Source: Dermacentor variabilis
Lineage: Eukaryota; Arthropoda; Arachnida; Ixodida; Ixodidae
Length of the DNA stretch: 64,000 bases
Assembly: GCF_050947875.1 (NCBI RefSeq)
Contig: NC_134568.1
Location: forward strand, 251,985,767 to 252,049,766
Direction of reading: 5' to 3'
This document shows, piece after piece, positions 45,519 to 59,373 of this stretch. Within the stretch, counting starts at the first letter, position 1, and every line of letters begins with the position of its first letter. The notes beneath the pieces were generated by a model. That model did no database searches. It worked only from the letters and a program-made list of their open reading frames with translations, and was not told the origin of the DNA. The position numbers and the translations under genes are program-made.

Positions 45519-48500
45519 GCAACACGCAATGGAGACAAGACAACGCGCGAGTCCTTTAAATACAAGTAGCGAGCCCTCTCCCGTGACGTCACTAACCGAT
45601 TGGCGCGCCGCGCGACATAGGCGCCCCTTCGACTTGTCGATAACACCTGCTGGTGTGGAGTACAGAGGTAACGCCTCTGGTTCTCACTGCAAAGCTTCCT
45701 CGAGATGGCCTGGGCTCGAATCTGCCTACAAGCAAACGCATTCCGAATTTTCTTCTCCAATCTCTTAGTTATACTATAGCTGGATATGTATACATAACTA
45801 CTTTCCATACCTTCTGACCTTTTTCTATATTCTACGTCGATCTCATAGATACTGTACTTGCATTTTAGCGTTGCTACCATTAAACGTACCACCACCGCCG
45901 GACACAGGCAACACGCCCTGTGAGCCGGTGTCCCAGCGCTTTCGCACTAAAGAAAAAGGCAAGGCCTGTAAAGAAGCAGAATGTGACACAAAGACACGTG
46001 CACTTATGTGCGGCGATGAATCACTCTTTGCCAGAACCAGGAAGAAAAAAAAAAACTCGCCGACGATTACGGTACTCCTTAATGCGAAATTTGAGCGCAG
46101 CTGCATGCTTGTTTTCATTTCGCGTTGTATTGGCTGGCACGGACTATCTGTCTCGTGCGGCATGTTGCAAACAGAGCGATGTGCATGTGGTGCGACTGCC
46201 TCGCTAATCGGGAGATCGCGAGAGGCGGCACGTGGGTGACGCGTGGGCGAGATTCAGAGCAGCCTTCGCAGGCAGACCTCCCCTCACGCAGCGCTTTGTT
46301 TCCATACAGACGGCGCGCGCTACTCTGGCGCCATCTCGCCGCCATGAAGTCCGTCTTGCGCGGCACAGGAGCGGCACTGCGTTTTCTCACGCTTTCACCA
46401 TACCCTCCTCCTTCGCCTTCCGCCTCATAGTTCCGCTGCACCCTATTCCTCCACGCCATCACCGTCTTTAATCTGCCGCTGCGTTCGCTTTCATCCTTCC
46501 CTGTGCTCGTTCGTTCGGTTACGGGGGACAACGCCGACACTCGGCGCAGGAACGAGCGCCTAACGCAAACACCCTAATTTTTTTCAATATTTATCCTGTC
46601 CCTTCCCGGATGAAATTAGTTTCCGGTATACGCGCGCCGTGAGATGACGCACGTCAGAGAAAAGTGCTTTGCTGTGTTTATATTTTCGGCTTAATTTTCA
46701 ATTATGACAGAGGCTATTTGATGTCACTTTGAATATGATTTATGAAATTACGAATCACATTTTTCTGTCTTGCGGCTTTTCGCTGAGTAAATTTCGTCAC
46801 GTTATAATATGGAACAGTTCTTTTCTTTTTGGATTCTATTTCACGGCGCGGCCGAGAAGTCATGTACGTATGCCTCTACTTTGCAGTCTTGAGCAGAGCT
46901 TATCTGGTTAACATGCTCGTGTGGAAAAGTTTGGGCACGCGCACGCTTACAGAACTAGTATTACCTCTATCGACACCGTCGTGGTGGACGAGACATCCGG
47001 AAAGAAATCTAAACGGTACTGGTTTAACGATCCCGCGTCCTCTATGCCATCAAGAAATAGGTGGCTAATAGCTTAATTCGACCCAGGTATACCTCGAAGC
47101 ACGGGCTTTACATTGTAGCACAGGATATAAAAGTAAAGTTATGTTCGTTTCTATGTTTATATCTACCCGACAGCCGAAGGCAACTCAGGGACATATACAT
47201 GTATATGGCTGTTCGAGTCGGTTTATATTAGACTGGTAAGTTACGGAAGTGAGAACATAATTTTTTTTTGTTATTTAAATGGCTGAACGCAACGTTTCCA
47301 CGTACAGTCGCATGCAATATGATCTGCAACACCGGTGCCCGTGGTCGAAGGGGCTCCAACATTGTACGGCTACACAGACACAGGGTAAGTTCGAGACCTA
47401 AACACAGCTTCAATTCGTGGTATTTATTAAATTTCTATTTCGCATGTCAGAGCTGCCGCGTAGCCCTGGAGGCCCATCGACCACGAACAAGGGTGTTGCA
47501 AGTCATATTGCGCGTGACTGTACATGTAGAACCTAACAGTCTTCTCAAATTTGTTGTCATGACACCCAATTTCCTATGCTTAAACACAGAAATGAATGCG
47601 CAACATGGTGCGGGGCGTTGCGTGGCATGTTGATGCTGCACCCTTGATTTCCATGTCAGCTAGGGGAAACGCATTTCACGGTTGCTTTTTGTCGCCTGTC
47701 ACGAGACAACGACCTATATGAAATTAGCGCCAAATTTCTCGAAAGCCGACAGCAAGAATATGTTTTAAACCACTTTCAATCAATTCCACACGCATGGGAC
47801 TTCATATCCGGGGTGAATATTTTTCCCTCCCGAATTAATTTTGAAAAAGGTTTGAAATGAATGTGCAATATAATGGACAAGCTGTCTCAGGTGGACGCCT
47901 GATAGTTTGGCAGGGCAGGCTAAAGGCATCGGGTGAAGCTACGAGGTCTCAGTGGGGCTTGCGGCGCCTGCAGAGCGCATACAGCACGCGCTGAAAAGAG
48001 GGCGCGCTGAGGGAGCGAACAAGCACAACATTCTCGGCATTCCCTCCCGACGCCAAAGAGAGCGCGGACTGTGAAACGCTCCCCAAGACCGCGCAGCAAA
48101 GTGGGATTCTATATTTAATTGAAGGGTGTTGCACAATCCGAACCCCCCTCGACATTCTCACCACGCCTTTCCAAGCGAGGTTTCTGGCCACCCACCCAGA
48201 GCAAGTCTCGTACCCAAGCTACGTTCCCATTAAAATGAGCTCATTTTTATTTCTGTTGGAGAGGAGCCGCAGTCTCAACGTGGATCGACGACATGCACGT
48301 AATTTTCGGGTACCCAGCGCACGTACCTCAAAACAAAGCTCAGCTGTAAGATGCACCAGTCGTCCATCAGCATCACTGCGTAATGCATGCGCGACTCCTG
48401 CATCAAGCCGGATTTTTGCAGCGAGAACATATCCTCGCATTAGCACGCAACCATCTCGTTTTGAGGACTCTCTTTATATTGTACCGCGTGGTGCGGGTTG

Positions 48501-49561
48501 ACAAATTGACCAGGTGGGTTCTTCATCCCGGTGGCACCGCGAGGCATCCCAAAGATCACAATGGCGTGGACACTGCCATCGTAGGGTGCAAAGGCGGCGT
48601 CATTTGACTGCCAAAAACGTACTATCGGTCCTTGTGTTCCTGAACTGTGCACCCTTGAGCTTGAAAAAGATATCGGGATCTGGAAGTTCCGAAAGCCGGC
48701 GCATGCAGTCTTCGTCGCTTAGTAGAGGCTTTTTCAAGCACTTGTTACTTTGTTTCTAGTATGTTTCTTTGTCCCCCTTCTATATTATGACGTAGCTGTT
48801 AATGCAAGTTGGCGCATTTTATGTCATTTTAACCTTTAACCTCTAACCACTATCACTTCAATCTATGTCACGGTGTTTAGCTGCGTGAGTGAACTGTGAA
48901 CATGTAAATTGGTGTAGCCGCTCCCTCTCTGTGGGCCCTCAAGCACTTTCAAGTTATGACTCCTTTTCGACTGCGGGACTCCGAACATTTGTAGCTTGAT
49001 AATAAAGACTTGACTTCAAAGCCGGCTTCATTTGTGTGTGACGTGATGCAGAAAAATACTGCGTACGTCATTCGTTATTACTTTTTCTGGTAGGTGCAAA
49101 CATGTGAGCGGATACTGACCAGCTCGTATGGCTCTTTGTACACTGCTAGCTCTCGTCAGGGATAAATTGGGACCGCCAACTTTGCCAGAAATCTGCGCTG
49201 TAACATGCTGTGGCGACGAGCGAAGCATTCTTCTGGTGCCCTCCACGCCACATACTTCTTCCCCCATCAAAAATCTCGATAAAGAATTTGTTCAAACAGA
49301 ACTTAAGTGCATGCATTTCTTTATTCCCGTTATTTCGGTGGATAAAGCATAAAAACAGCCGTGAGCTTGTAGCAAGCCGATGGTTGAGCACTCATTGAAT
49401 TGCCTTCCTAGTGGCCCGTAAAAAAAAATACGTAGGATAGATCGATTATTAGTCCGACGAAACATTCCGTTCCTCTTTTTGATGCTTGCCAGCGTTAGGT
49501 TGATGGGGAGATCGGGAAACTACCTGCACTAATATGAGCCTTGCAGTAGCTAACGTTCGCC
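45519..49561. other. non-genic stretch
   Basis: No gene recognised. 'gtggagtacagaggtaacgc' (about 45654) with a B-box-like 'gggctcgaatctgcc' about 60 bp on may be a tRNA-like SINE head. 46230-46560 is GC-rich. 48860-49020 ends 'gataataaagacttgac', resembling a polyadenylated 3' end. Frames up to 140 codons overlap on both strands without domains. Confidence 0.4.
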
Positions 49562-50125
49562 TCAAAGGGACGCTAAAGAATAACTATCAGTAGACTCGCA
49601 AAGTGTTCTTTCAAAGCTATTTTGGTTAATTTCGTGCTAAGAAATTGATCGCTGGAGCAGGAAATGAACGACAAACTTCCATATATTTTTGCGATACGTC
49701 AACGTGACATCATGGATTTCAAATTATTTCCTCGCATTGGGGCAGTTGTGGCACAGTAAATGTTATCGAAAACTGCTAAGTTCTGTTTCTGGCTTCTTTA
49801 GAAAACAATATAGTCCGTCTTTACAGATAAAAAAAGAACTGTGCCCGATCAGACATCGTCAAAATCAATGACGTCACGGCGAGCAGGTGCGGGAACTTGA
49901 AGGCGGCGTCGCCACCCGTACTTCGTTCTTGTGGCTTTGTTGTTGGTGGCGAGTTGTAGCAACAGGCGGGTTTAGCCTGGTGATCAAGGCCGGCAATTGC
50001 TCTGCCAAAGCGCCTTTTATAGAATCACTTTCTTTCCGACGGTAAGAGCGCTTTTTGGGTGAGGGGGGTTTGTAGGAGCGTAATTTACTAATGGAGCCGA
50101 AATTTTCTCTTTGGTGTTCCTTTAA
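49562..50125. mobile_element. MITE, same family as M1, copy M2
   Basis: The left terminal repeat is 'caaagggacgctaaagaa' (flank TCAA instead of TTAA, one substitution). The right terminal repeat, reverse-complemented, is 'ttaaaggaacaccaaagaga'. The body matches copy M3 directly and copy M1 in reverse. 564 bp, no coding capacity. TGACGTCA lies at 49869-49876. As at M3, similarity continues past the right TTAA to about 50200, so the pair shares flanking DNA as well. Confidence 0.7.
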
Positions 50126-50200
50126 TTGTGTTGTGGTTAATTATTATTCATGCTCATATATTTAAAGAGTCGTTCTGTAACGATGACAAAGAAGGGAGGG

Positions 50201-51845
50201 GGGAGGATCTGACGTGCTTTTTCGCATTTTAATCCCTACACTCATTGTCGTCTAGGATGAGCTAACCGGAATTTTCGCCTTGATGCCATTGTGACTCTTC
50301 GCTCTGCTCGTTCTCTCTAAAGGCCTTGGTAAGCTGACTAAGAGTGCCGACAGCGCAGGGGTGTCGGACGACCCACCTCCGAGCCCCGTGTTCGTGCACC
50401 AATAGCGACGGGTGCCGTTTGTGTCACCGACCTAAATAACTGCATCGAGACTAGATTATGCGATTTCCAGTGGCGGCATCAGACTGTTTGTGAAAAAGCT
50501 CCCTGTTAAAAAGTAAGAAAGGATCGCATCGTTGGCAAAAGTCAGATCACCAGCAAAGCGCAACCACTGCGACTTTCTCTCCTCGCTCTTCTTGTTTTTT
50601 CAGTACGTCCTTCCCTATTCCTGCACCTATACACCACAGAAAACTGCGAGTAATTCAATGGTAGCACGCCGTGGCACATAAAGCGAAATTATCTAAATTG
50701 TGAATGAAACATAATATAGCTAGAGGCTACGTGGTGCTCTTGCAGGTCAGTTTGTGTTCTGCGGTCGAGAATATGAAACCGGCTTCAAAGACAAGCAAAA
50801 CAGCACTTATCTGCTCCATTTCTGTTGGTCTTTCGCTGCGTATACGCCATCCGTCCGCTAAGTAGGTAGCGATCGTACAATAAACCGACAAGCGCTGCCA
50901 TTCTGATGCCACGAACGAAACGCGCGCGAAATTCTATCCGGATTATTAATAAACTAATTCGATTGTTCCCGCACTTAGCTTAGGAACCTAGCATAGTTTT
51001 CAACGTAAAACTAACGAGGTTACAACACACGCCCACAGTCCTCCCCTCCCCTATCCCTTTGCCACCCTACACACCCGTACTCCCCCCCCCCCCCCCCCCC
51101 ACACACACTTTCGCAGAAAAGCCGTAACTGCCGGAAAACCGACATAGAGATGATGACTGTATGAATTAAATATCTGCCGGTTCACAAGGCATGTTTCCCA
51201 CTGGGTTCCAAACCACACGCGAAAAATGACAAGTATACGGTTTTTGCCTTTTCGTCAATACGCGCGCCAAAAGCGTTGCCCGCCTAATGTTTTGCTCGCC
51301 GACAAGGAAGGAAAAAAGAACAGAGAGAAAGAGAGAGAGAGAGACGCGAAGCGCAGCAAGCACCGCAGCAGCAGGGCAGTAACAAGCCACAGAGATAGTT
51401 TCTCCCATTCAGTGTGAAACTCAATTATTACCAACCAATTAGGCCTCATTAAAAGCCCTGCACACTCGAGCAGAGGCTGAAGTTTCGCCACAAAAGCAGC
51501 GCCAGATAAGGCGCCTTTGGGTGCAACACCTAATGTCCAATTAAAAGAAACCATGGCAGGCTTGCCTATTTTCTCTCAGCCAGACCGCAGCACCCCGCCC
51601 CGTTTTCCATCCGTCCTTTTATTTCGTTCCCTTCATGCAGAGCGACACAGCACCGAGAGCTTTCTTTATTCCCGTTACGTTTTTATCGTTCTCTCATCCC
51701 TCCACAAATGGGTTTTCCGGTTTCTCGCAGTTTTCGTTCGGTGTTGGAGCCAGGAAGGGGCCCAGTGGCCAGCGTTCCTCGTGCGCGGGTATAGGAAAAC
51801 CCACAGTGTCAGGTCGGGTGCGCTCGCTCGGCGTACTGCGGACGT

Positions 51846-51853
<8 letters not shown>
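50201..51853. other. non-genic stretch
   Basis: No recognised gene. A run of 19 C lies at 51082-51100, a GA run near 51324-51343. Frames such as 51517-51930 owe their length to the adjoining TA microsatellite. Confidence 0.45.

Positions 51854-51929
<76 letters not shown>
51854..51929. repeat. (TA)n microsatellite, 76 bp
   Basis: About 38 TA units after a short GT run. Frames through it give Tyr-Ile repeats only. Confidence 0.97.
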
Positions 51930-51932
<3 letters not shown>

Positions 51933-53947
51933 AAAGCGTTCCGCACAGTCATTCAGGTCACCTTACTGTCTCCTCCGGAGGCATTGCAGAACGCCCCATA
52001 GTTCCGAAAAGGCGTGGAACACGTGTGCTTTTACAAGATGCCAACAACGTCTCCGCGAAACTAAATTGAGCTCAATTAAAATCAATTTTCCAAACATAAA
52101 TTGAAAATACAGCGCACGTGCATGCGTTCTAACATGCCATCCTATTTTTAAGAGAGGTCATCTATTGAGTCCCTACGAATAAGTGCCGCTATTCTCAAAT
52201 AAAGATAAAAGAACAAAGTCCTAGCTCTCTATCTCTGCTGCCTTTTCTTTAGCTTTTAGTGGTCAATATGTACCTAAAAAAGAAGCACTAAGAAAGCCTG
52301 CTTACCGATCCCGCATTAATATACAGACATAACCCGAAAAGTCATACATGTACGGAATCTGCTGATAAGTGACGACACTGGCCAGTCATGCTATACACGC
52401 GACAAGTACTATCAGCGACAAGTACGACTGAGCACGATTAGGAGGCCGGAATTGTTTCTAGGCAAACAAACAAACAGCAGCGCTCATCCAAGAATCTGGA
52501 CTCCTTCCTCCCCAGGCCTTAAGAACTTCCCCTCTTCCAGGGTCGGCTCGATAGGAACAGGCGACAGAGCACATGAGAATGGGGGCGAATGTACTTGGCA
52601 TCGTAAACATCGTAACCAGCAGCTGATCCGTGTAGTGAGGTCCGAAATAGGCCGACGTCATTTTCCAATCATAACCTCCCCCTACTTCTCTTCGCATATA
52701 CCACAGCGGCGTGTTACGTGTCGGTACTCGGGCCACTACGAGGACAGCCGAGGAGCGCTAAGTGACACTGACGAGAGGAGATTCTTGCCGCACATACATA
52801 AACGGAACACGTCAATCAGCTCCCCTAGTGGCTTTTCTCCAGTCCGAACTGTCACCGCAGCCACCGGACATGTCAAGGCTGAGCGACCGTGAGAAGGAGC
52901 AGTTGCAGGCGGCTGCATCGGCGGCACATCGACAACGGGACGCCATGAAAACAGACGCGCCCCGCGTGCAACCTGCGGCGACGAGCCCGCGGTGAGCGTG
53001 GGCCAGCGAAGCGAGCCGCGGCATCGGCTGCAGGAGAAAGGACAATCAGGAGAGGAGCTCGCGCACTGCTCGCATAAAAAATGGGGCGACCGGGGGATCC
53101 GGCGGCGTGAAGGGTTGGCAAGAAAGATGGCCGGCCATGTTGGTGCGCTAATTCGCGGCGCCGGAGGACGAGCGGCGGCTCCCAAGAGGTGCATTAGTGG
53201 GGCGCGGGCAACAACGGCGGCCCGGGGTCCGAACCCCCGGGTGTAACGAGCCCGGGCCATCTCTCCGGTCCCGACAAGCGGGGCCCCAGCTGCCCCGCGC
53301 CTCCCGGCAGCGTCCACAATTAGTTCGGCCTGTCTTTGCTGCTGCCGCCGCCGCGGCCTGGACGGGCCGCGTGCGCGCCACTAATGACGTCATCAGGCGC
53401 CTTGGCCGGAATCTGCCGCGAAAAAGGAGAGCTCTGGCGACTCTTGAGCGCGCGCACCATCAACGCCGAGTGTGCGGCCGCGGACCCCAGCCTCGCCAGC
53501 GGCCAAGACTTGTCCAGTGGCTCACTGCCGGCAAGAGAACAAAGAGGGCCCGCATCGCGCGCACGGCCTCGCATGAACCCGATTTGACAGCAACAATAAC
53601 ACAATTTGAAGCAGCAAGGGACGTTCCTCAATAATGTTATGCTTCCTGTATTTAGTGCGATTCTTACCGCGCATGCAAATCGATCTTCTTTCTTTCTTAT
53701 TAATGCGATTAGCATTCTTTGGGAACTTCACTCAGTTTGCGGTATGTATCTAACCTCTTTCGCATACCTATAGTGGCCCAAGTTGTTTACTAGCTTGGGC
53801 CATTAGATATATGTACTGTGTTGCCAAGCTGACAACATGCACCACTGGTTATGTGCCTGAATAGACAACCTGCTGCTGGCTGCTGTATGGCCTGGTAGAC
53901 AACGTGGGTCACTGGGTTTGTGCCCGAACAAACAACTTCAGAACTGC
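51930..53947. other. non-genic stretch with CpG-rich island
   Basis: About 52740-53600 is CpG-rich, with a perfect CRE (TGACGTCA, 53385-53392) and 'aaagatggccggc' (53125), a YY1-like site. Multiple overlapping frames without domains. It could be a promoter, but I see no start codon followed by a credible exon and donor site. Confidence 0.4.
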
Positions 53948-53995
53948 GTATGTGACATTGGTATGTGACAGTGGTATGTGATATTGGTATGTAAT
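53948..53995. repeat. 13-bp tandem repeat, 3.7 units
   Basis: GTATGTGACATTG and close variants at 53948, 53961, 53974 and a partial at 53987. Non-coding. Confidence 0.75.
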
Positions 53996-56900
53996 CGATC
54001 CCCCAGAATGGATGTGCCAATGTGACACCAAGAGTATGTGGCCTTAAATATATTACAGCGCCCCATCCCAAACAAGACATCTCCGCGTCGAGCGCGGCCG
54101 CTTGATGGTTAGCCACTGCAACGAAGTTGCAGCGAGGATACTAGGGACAGTTACGGAGTTTCAAGTTCGGTGAAGTGATTACAGCAAGATATACTTTGTC
54201 ACGGTGTCATTCAGCATTTTGGTTGGTAGTGAGACTGCCACATCCTGTCTGCTGATGCGCCCATAAGGTTTCGTGATTCATGGATGGGGTACAATAATCA
54301 TAATAATCATCATAGCACATAAAACATATCATCACCAGTTCCACACCTATCAAAAGAAAGAGTGCTAATCGCATTAATGTCGCCGATCATCTCCAAAATA
54401 TGGTTGAATTTTCTTGCCTCCTTTTGCTGAGGAATTGGCAACTCCAGAATCCGTTACTTGTACAGCCGGCAACACTGTCCAAATAAACAACGATGGCTAC
54501 GACATCCAGGTTCATGGCGGCCCTGTCGATCGCTTGGTGCTGTTCTCAAGTTTCTCGTTTGTGGCGTAGAGTCCCGCTGTTTCGCCGACGCCGAAAGGGT
54601 CCTTGCTGCCAATTACGGTTATCTTGTTCAGTCTCACGGATTTCAGCGACGAAACCGAGGAAGTCGTTGCGCGTAGCGCACAAACGTCCGGCCTGCCTAG
54701 CGAACCACATCAGTCTTTTTCGAAGATAAAGAGCCTTTCAAGCGAGCCGGAGGTTAAGCAAATGAAGTGTTTGTGGGTATATAGCGGGCCCCCGAAAGGT
54801 GCAAGTTCGTGGCGTTACTCCGCCGCCACAGCTACGATACTTGACTGTTTTCGACCTTCATAGGCAACTCCACACTGTGACTCGCGTTGCAGTATATATC
54901 ACATTGCATCCCGCAATATAGAGGCAGTAACGTTTGTCGTGCTTTCAGAGAGTAACTACGGACATTGTCCACTGATAGAACGAGACTAAAAGCTTTTAAG
55001 TTATCTGGCCAGTGTGTCTTGGGATAAAAACAAATGATAGTTCCGTCTATGAGTCGGCGTGCACCTATCTCTTTACAGTTAGTTAGCTGATCTGTGTGAC
55101 AAAGTAGTCCCCGTCTGATGACTGGCACTTGTTCCTGCTCGCAGTACGCAGTGTTCGAGGTAGGCTTCAGGCTTGGGAACAAGGCAAAACACCCGCCGTC
55201 CCCAGGAATTCTAAAATCCGGGTGAAACGTGCGAAGTAAATAACAACCAATCGGACCAAGTTGCGTTTTTTTTTTAAATTTAAAAGGCTTCGGAAATGTA
55301 TCGAGGCTTTTATTTTGACCAATGTCATTTGCATTAGTGTAAGTGAATGACGTGGAAACGAATCGAACCCGTTGTTATGGAATTTGGCTGTGTGCACAGC
55401 GTCGGAAAGCAAACTAGCGGCGCTGTGGCCAGGCTGAATGCTCCAAATCTGGAACGAGCGCTGTTTGCAGTTGCTTCCAAATTTCTTGTGAGCAAAATAA
55501 ACTGCCAACTCACCCCGCTGAATGAAAAGACAGCATCTTCTGCTTACACCGCTAAACTAAAGCTTGCTATCAAAACGATATGTCGCCTCGCGGCATAGCA
55601 TGGGTCATGATCAACTTCAGACCTTCTGAGCTAGTTATATCGTTCCTGCTACCAGTGCCTGCCAACAAAAGTACATTAGGGAGAATATTCCTGCTACTTA
55701 AGAAGTTAGTAGCACTAATGCTGGAGTATAAAGCTAATGTAACCAAATCAAATGAAGCTGAAGCGTACATCACTAAGTTATTAAAGCGCCTGCCTAGGCA
55801 AAGTATACTCCACGACTTGAAACGCCAGCAGCATATTTAAAAATATATAAAAAGAAAGCAAAAGTCTACTCTCCTGGAATGAAGAAATCGTCCCGAGTGA
55901 AGTGTTTCAAACAAAGCATATCATAGCGTACGTCACCTTTATCCCAATGCACAAGTTTTTTATCCATGTCGCTCGCCGTTTCACGTCGTCTGCTGCCTTC
56001 GGGAAACGATGAACTGAATTGCCGTCTTTGCACTGCGACGACAAGCCATAATGGTTTACAGGAAAATTCATTTAACGTCACTTTTCTTTTACTTTTTTCT
56101 TTTTCGGGCTTGTGCACGGCGGCACCAAGACGATTTGAGAACCACGAGGCAACGTTGCAGCGCACGCTGTAATGTGAGACCCTGCGGCTGAACCTAGATC
56201 AGCTGGTTCTCAGCGCGGCCGCTAGGGGGCGAGCATTTAGTTGGAGTCACGAATAGTTCAAGTAACTAAGTGCCTCTCCTTGAGCGAGGCAGTTGTAGTG
56301 ACCAAAACAGGGGGGTCTAACCATTTCCTCCTTTTCCGCGATGGAACGAACACGCCCACGCGTCTATGATGACTTCGCTTACCGTGAGCATCCCGTATAA
56401 ACGCCATGTTTTGTGACGTTTCTCCCTTCACTTTTTGTGTCTTTCTCGAACTTACAGGCACCAATACTCCAGGGCCACAGTCCTGGAAACGCGTCTGTAC
56501 AGTACGTCCCACGCGCCCTCTGCTCACGCGCAGCGGCTGGCGGCGCCCCATGCACGAAACGGCTTCCCATTCGCCTTGCGCGCTTCCCTTTGCTTTTTCC
56601 GTCAAACCGAGGAGCCACTGCCGCGATCGCTTCGCTACCACCGGTCGCCGCACGATCCAACACCGGGCAAACACCGGGGGCTCGCAGCACCACACTCCTC
56701 GCATAGAGGCGCTCTTGTGAGGAAGCTACACGAAACGCAGGTATTTCCGTCCGTTCGGATAGCCAGCGATTATTGACTTATTTCCACGTTTCGAAGAGGC
56801 GCTCGCAAAGCGCACGCAGTAGGTAAAAAGAAAAGTGCGTGAGCGCAAGAGGAGGGATAACACCAGAGGGAACACGGTACCCCCGGATAATTCGGCTGCG

Positions 56901-58172
56901 CAAAGTGAGACCGGAGCCGTTGAACAGCAGTGCCTCGAGGCGTATACGCATGGGCCGACGCGAAGCGGCCCGTCGCCGTACGTATAGCTTCCGCGGCGGC
57001 CGGCCACTGCGGCCGCCGCGGAGGGGGGCGCACACGCCGAAGCGTCCCGGATGGTGGCCAGCTCACGCGCCCAGGCACGAGAAGCGGCTACGGGACTTGC
57101 TTGATTTATAGAGCAACTCCCTCGCCCTCGGTGCACAAAGCATTCCGCTCGCCACGACCGCGCGCGCACGCCGCCCGGTCGCAGGAGCGGCGGCAGCGCG
57201 CGCCAGCCATCGTAGTTGGACGCTGGCGAGGGGCCAGTGCCTGCGGGACACTTTTTCTCGCTGTCCGAGCGTCCTTCGCTTGCTCAGTTACGACCACCTT
57301 GTCGAGAGGTTCAACCCTATTATATAGGTTATAAGCGAATCACTTCACTGGAAGGAACGATGCGCGTGAACGAAAACTCGGTGGGACTAAGCGTGTTTAC
57401 GCGCATAGCCGCCGACGGGCCCTGCCGAAAAGCTCGAATATTAATATGGTTATAAGATCAAAGTGATTTGCCGCGCGATATTCCAGGATATCGAGAGACG
57501 TATGTATTAATGTGCGTGAGCATAATGCGGCCTCTAATTAACACTATAGGTTGCGCGTAAAGGCATTGAGATAACGGCATTAATTGTGTTGTGAGGTCGT
57601 ACTTTGAAATTATCCATTTAATTTTGCATTATATTTCGCATTTTGTCATTGGTTGGGACGCCGCCATACCGCCATTACGGGTCAGTTACTTCATCTCGTC
57701 TCCCCTATCAGCTTTCCTTCCCTTACCGCAGTGCAGGATTGCCAGCCGGTCTTTGCGTGGCTATAACCGCCCTGTCGTAACCCCTTTCATTTTCTCCTCG
57801 CTCTGTTTGCCGCGACGTGTGCAGCCCTCGGTGCACCACGACGGTGCGCTATACGGCGCGCAACACCCGCAACGTCTTGTTTTCTTATAGGCGCGGCACG
57901 AGTCAAGAGAACAGTGATGGGCAATTTGATGCGGCGCGTTTGAGGCGCGCCGCTCGTGCAGCCGGCGTAGCTCTGCACTCGACTGACACAGAGTAAGCAT
58001 GCAGATCCGCGGTGCAATCCAGAAGTGACGGCGTATTGGCTCTCTTTTCAGCCTGCCGCGGTTATCGGTTACGCTCCTGACGCTGTATAATATTTCGAGC
58101 CTGAGAAGCGCCCGAAGAAAAACGAAAAAAAGAAAAAAGAAAGTTTGCGCACAAATCCTAGTTTGATAGAGA
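53996..58172. other. non-genic stretch
   Basis: 56480-57320 is CpG-rich with many chance frames on both strands. The rest is mixed. No domain, tRNA or repeat that recurs in the window was recognised. The frames at 54458-54863 and 56258-56706 are unsupported. Confidence 0.4.
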
Positions 58173-58345
58173 TTCATGGTGTTTAACGCCCTACAGCAAC
58201 ATTAGTGGAGGGATACGGATTAACTTTGACCACCTGGGCTTCTTTAACGTGCACTCATATATGGCGGTACATGAGCGTTTTTACATTTCATCCCCAACAA
58301 GATACGACCGCCAAGGCTGGGTATATCGAGCCACCGCGACGGAGG
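58173..58345 (-). mobile_element. strongly diverged SINE (Ruka-like)
   Basis: 'atacggattaactttgacca', 'cctgggcttctttaacgtgc' and 'cgagccaccgcgacgg' keep the order of the SINE body, but other parts are replaced. An old copy; it abuts the duplicated block that starts at 58359. Confidence 0.45.
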
Positions 58346-58358
58346 AGTCCTAACAAAT

Positions 58359-58609
58359 TGTGATTTCATTCCATGCCTTGCGGAGGAGGATGATTATGAT
58401 GATGGTGACGTGCGATTTCGCCCATAGGAACTAAAATAAAAATAAAAAGTAAATAAAAAATATATTAATACTAATAAATTAATTAAAATAAAAAGATAGA
58501 TATATAAATGCCAGAAAAATTTAAGAAAGCCATCAAACGAATAGAGAAAAGAGAAATAAAAGGTCGCGCTGTCACGGCGCCTTGTCAAGTTCACAAATGC
58601 CGTTCCGCA
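58359..58609 (+). repeat. 251-bp direct duplication, copy 1
   Basis: Nearly identical to 59374-59627: starts 'tgtgatttcattccatgcc', includes 'gtgacgtgcgatttcgccca', an AT-rich core, 'aatttaagaaagccatcaaa', and ends 'atgccgttccgca'. The two differ by a few substitutions and a variable AAAT-rich stretch. The direct spacing is about 1015 bp. Confidence 0.9.
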
Positions 58610-58924
58610 TTTTTCTATATCAAGTATCCCTTTATCCGGATGAAACTATGCCTGTGGAACTCGTATAGTAATGCTTCACTGGCGGAGGTCTTGTCCGCGC
58701 TTGGTTGACTGTATCCAAGACCACGCGCAAAGCGGTCTTGGCTATTTGCGCCGAAAAAGCGACCTTTAAATGGTTGGGGACCCTTGCCAACTCGTTTCCA
58801 TTGGGCCTTCACTGATGTTCTGTCTCGGCTCGCTTCGCATTCGCCACCTTGCGTTAGTTGCGCCGTCGCTGTGTCCCAGCGACGGCTCAAACAAGGCAAC
58901 CGCAGAGCGACTGATCAACAGCCG

Positions 58925-59335
58925 ACAGTGGATGATGATGGTGATGATGATAGCATCCCTTTTGAAACGAAGTGGTGGCACATGAACAAAAGTTGCCCTT
59001 TATTGCTTTCTTTCTTAACATGTATATATTTTTATGCACCAATCTAAACTACTAAATGTGTTCGCTTCATTGCGTGTTCTCCATTCCTTTGTCCCGCCAA
59101 TATTCCAGCCGGTTCTTACTAGTCTTCACCGCCAGATCTGTCTGCTGTCCTCGAAACCCAAGGCCTCGGGGAGGCTAATTACATCCACATTTACCACTGA
59201 ATGGACACTGTCCAAACGCTGCACAACAGAACATGTTCCATGGTTTCGCTGCCGTTTGTACGCGCTATGGACGAATCGTTACCACTTGAAAACTGTCTCC
59301 GATAACTTTGCGTTTTTCGATATTCTGATCTAGCT
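58925..59335 (-). mobile_element. LINE 3'-end fragment
   Basis: GAT repeats (about 58930-58950) followed by 'gcatcccttttgaaacgaag', the same terminal block as at 25675, 11930 and 59680. The sequence downstream ('ttccagccggttcttactag' and 'tggacactgtccaaacgctg') has no counterpart in the window. No coding frame. Subfamily unknown. Confidence 0.45.
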
Positions 59336-59373
59336 TTGAAGACAATATACTTTTCAATTATCTTAAAATATAC

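Noticed and set aside
51517..52069. Frames with long Tyr-Ile tails
   Set aside because: Open only because of the TA microsatellite; the same applies at 8288-8671 and 44382-44851.
52736..53634. Overlapping 193- and 145-codon frames in a CpG-rich region
   Set aside because: Pro/Arg/Ala-rich chance translations on opposite strands, with no domain.
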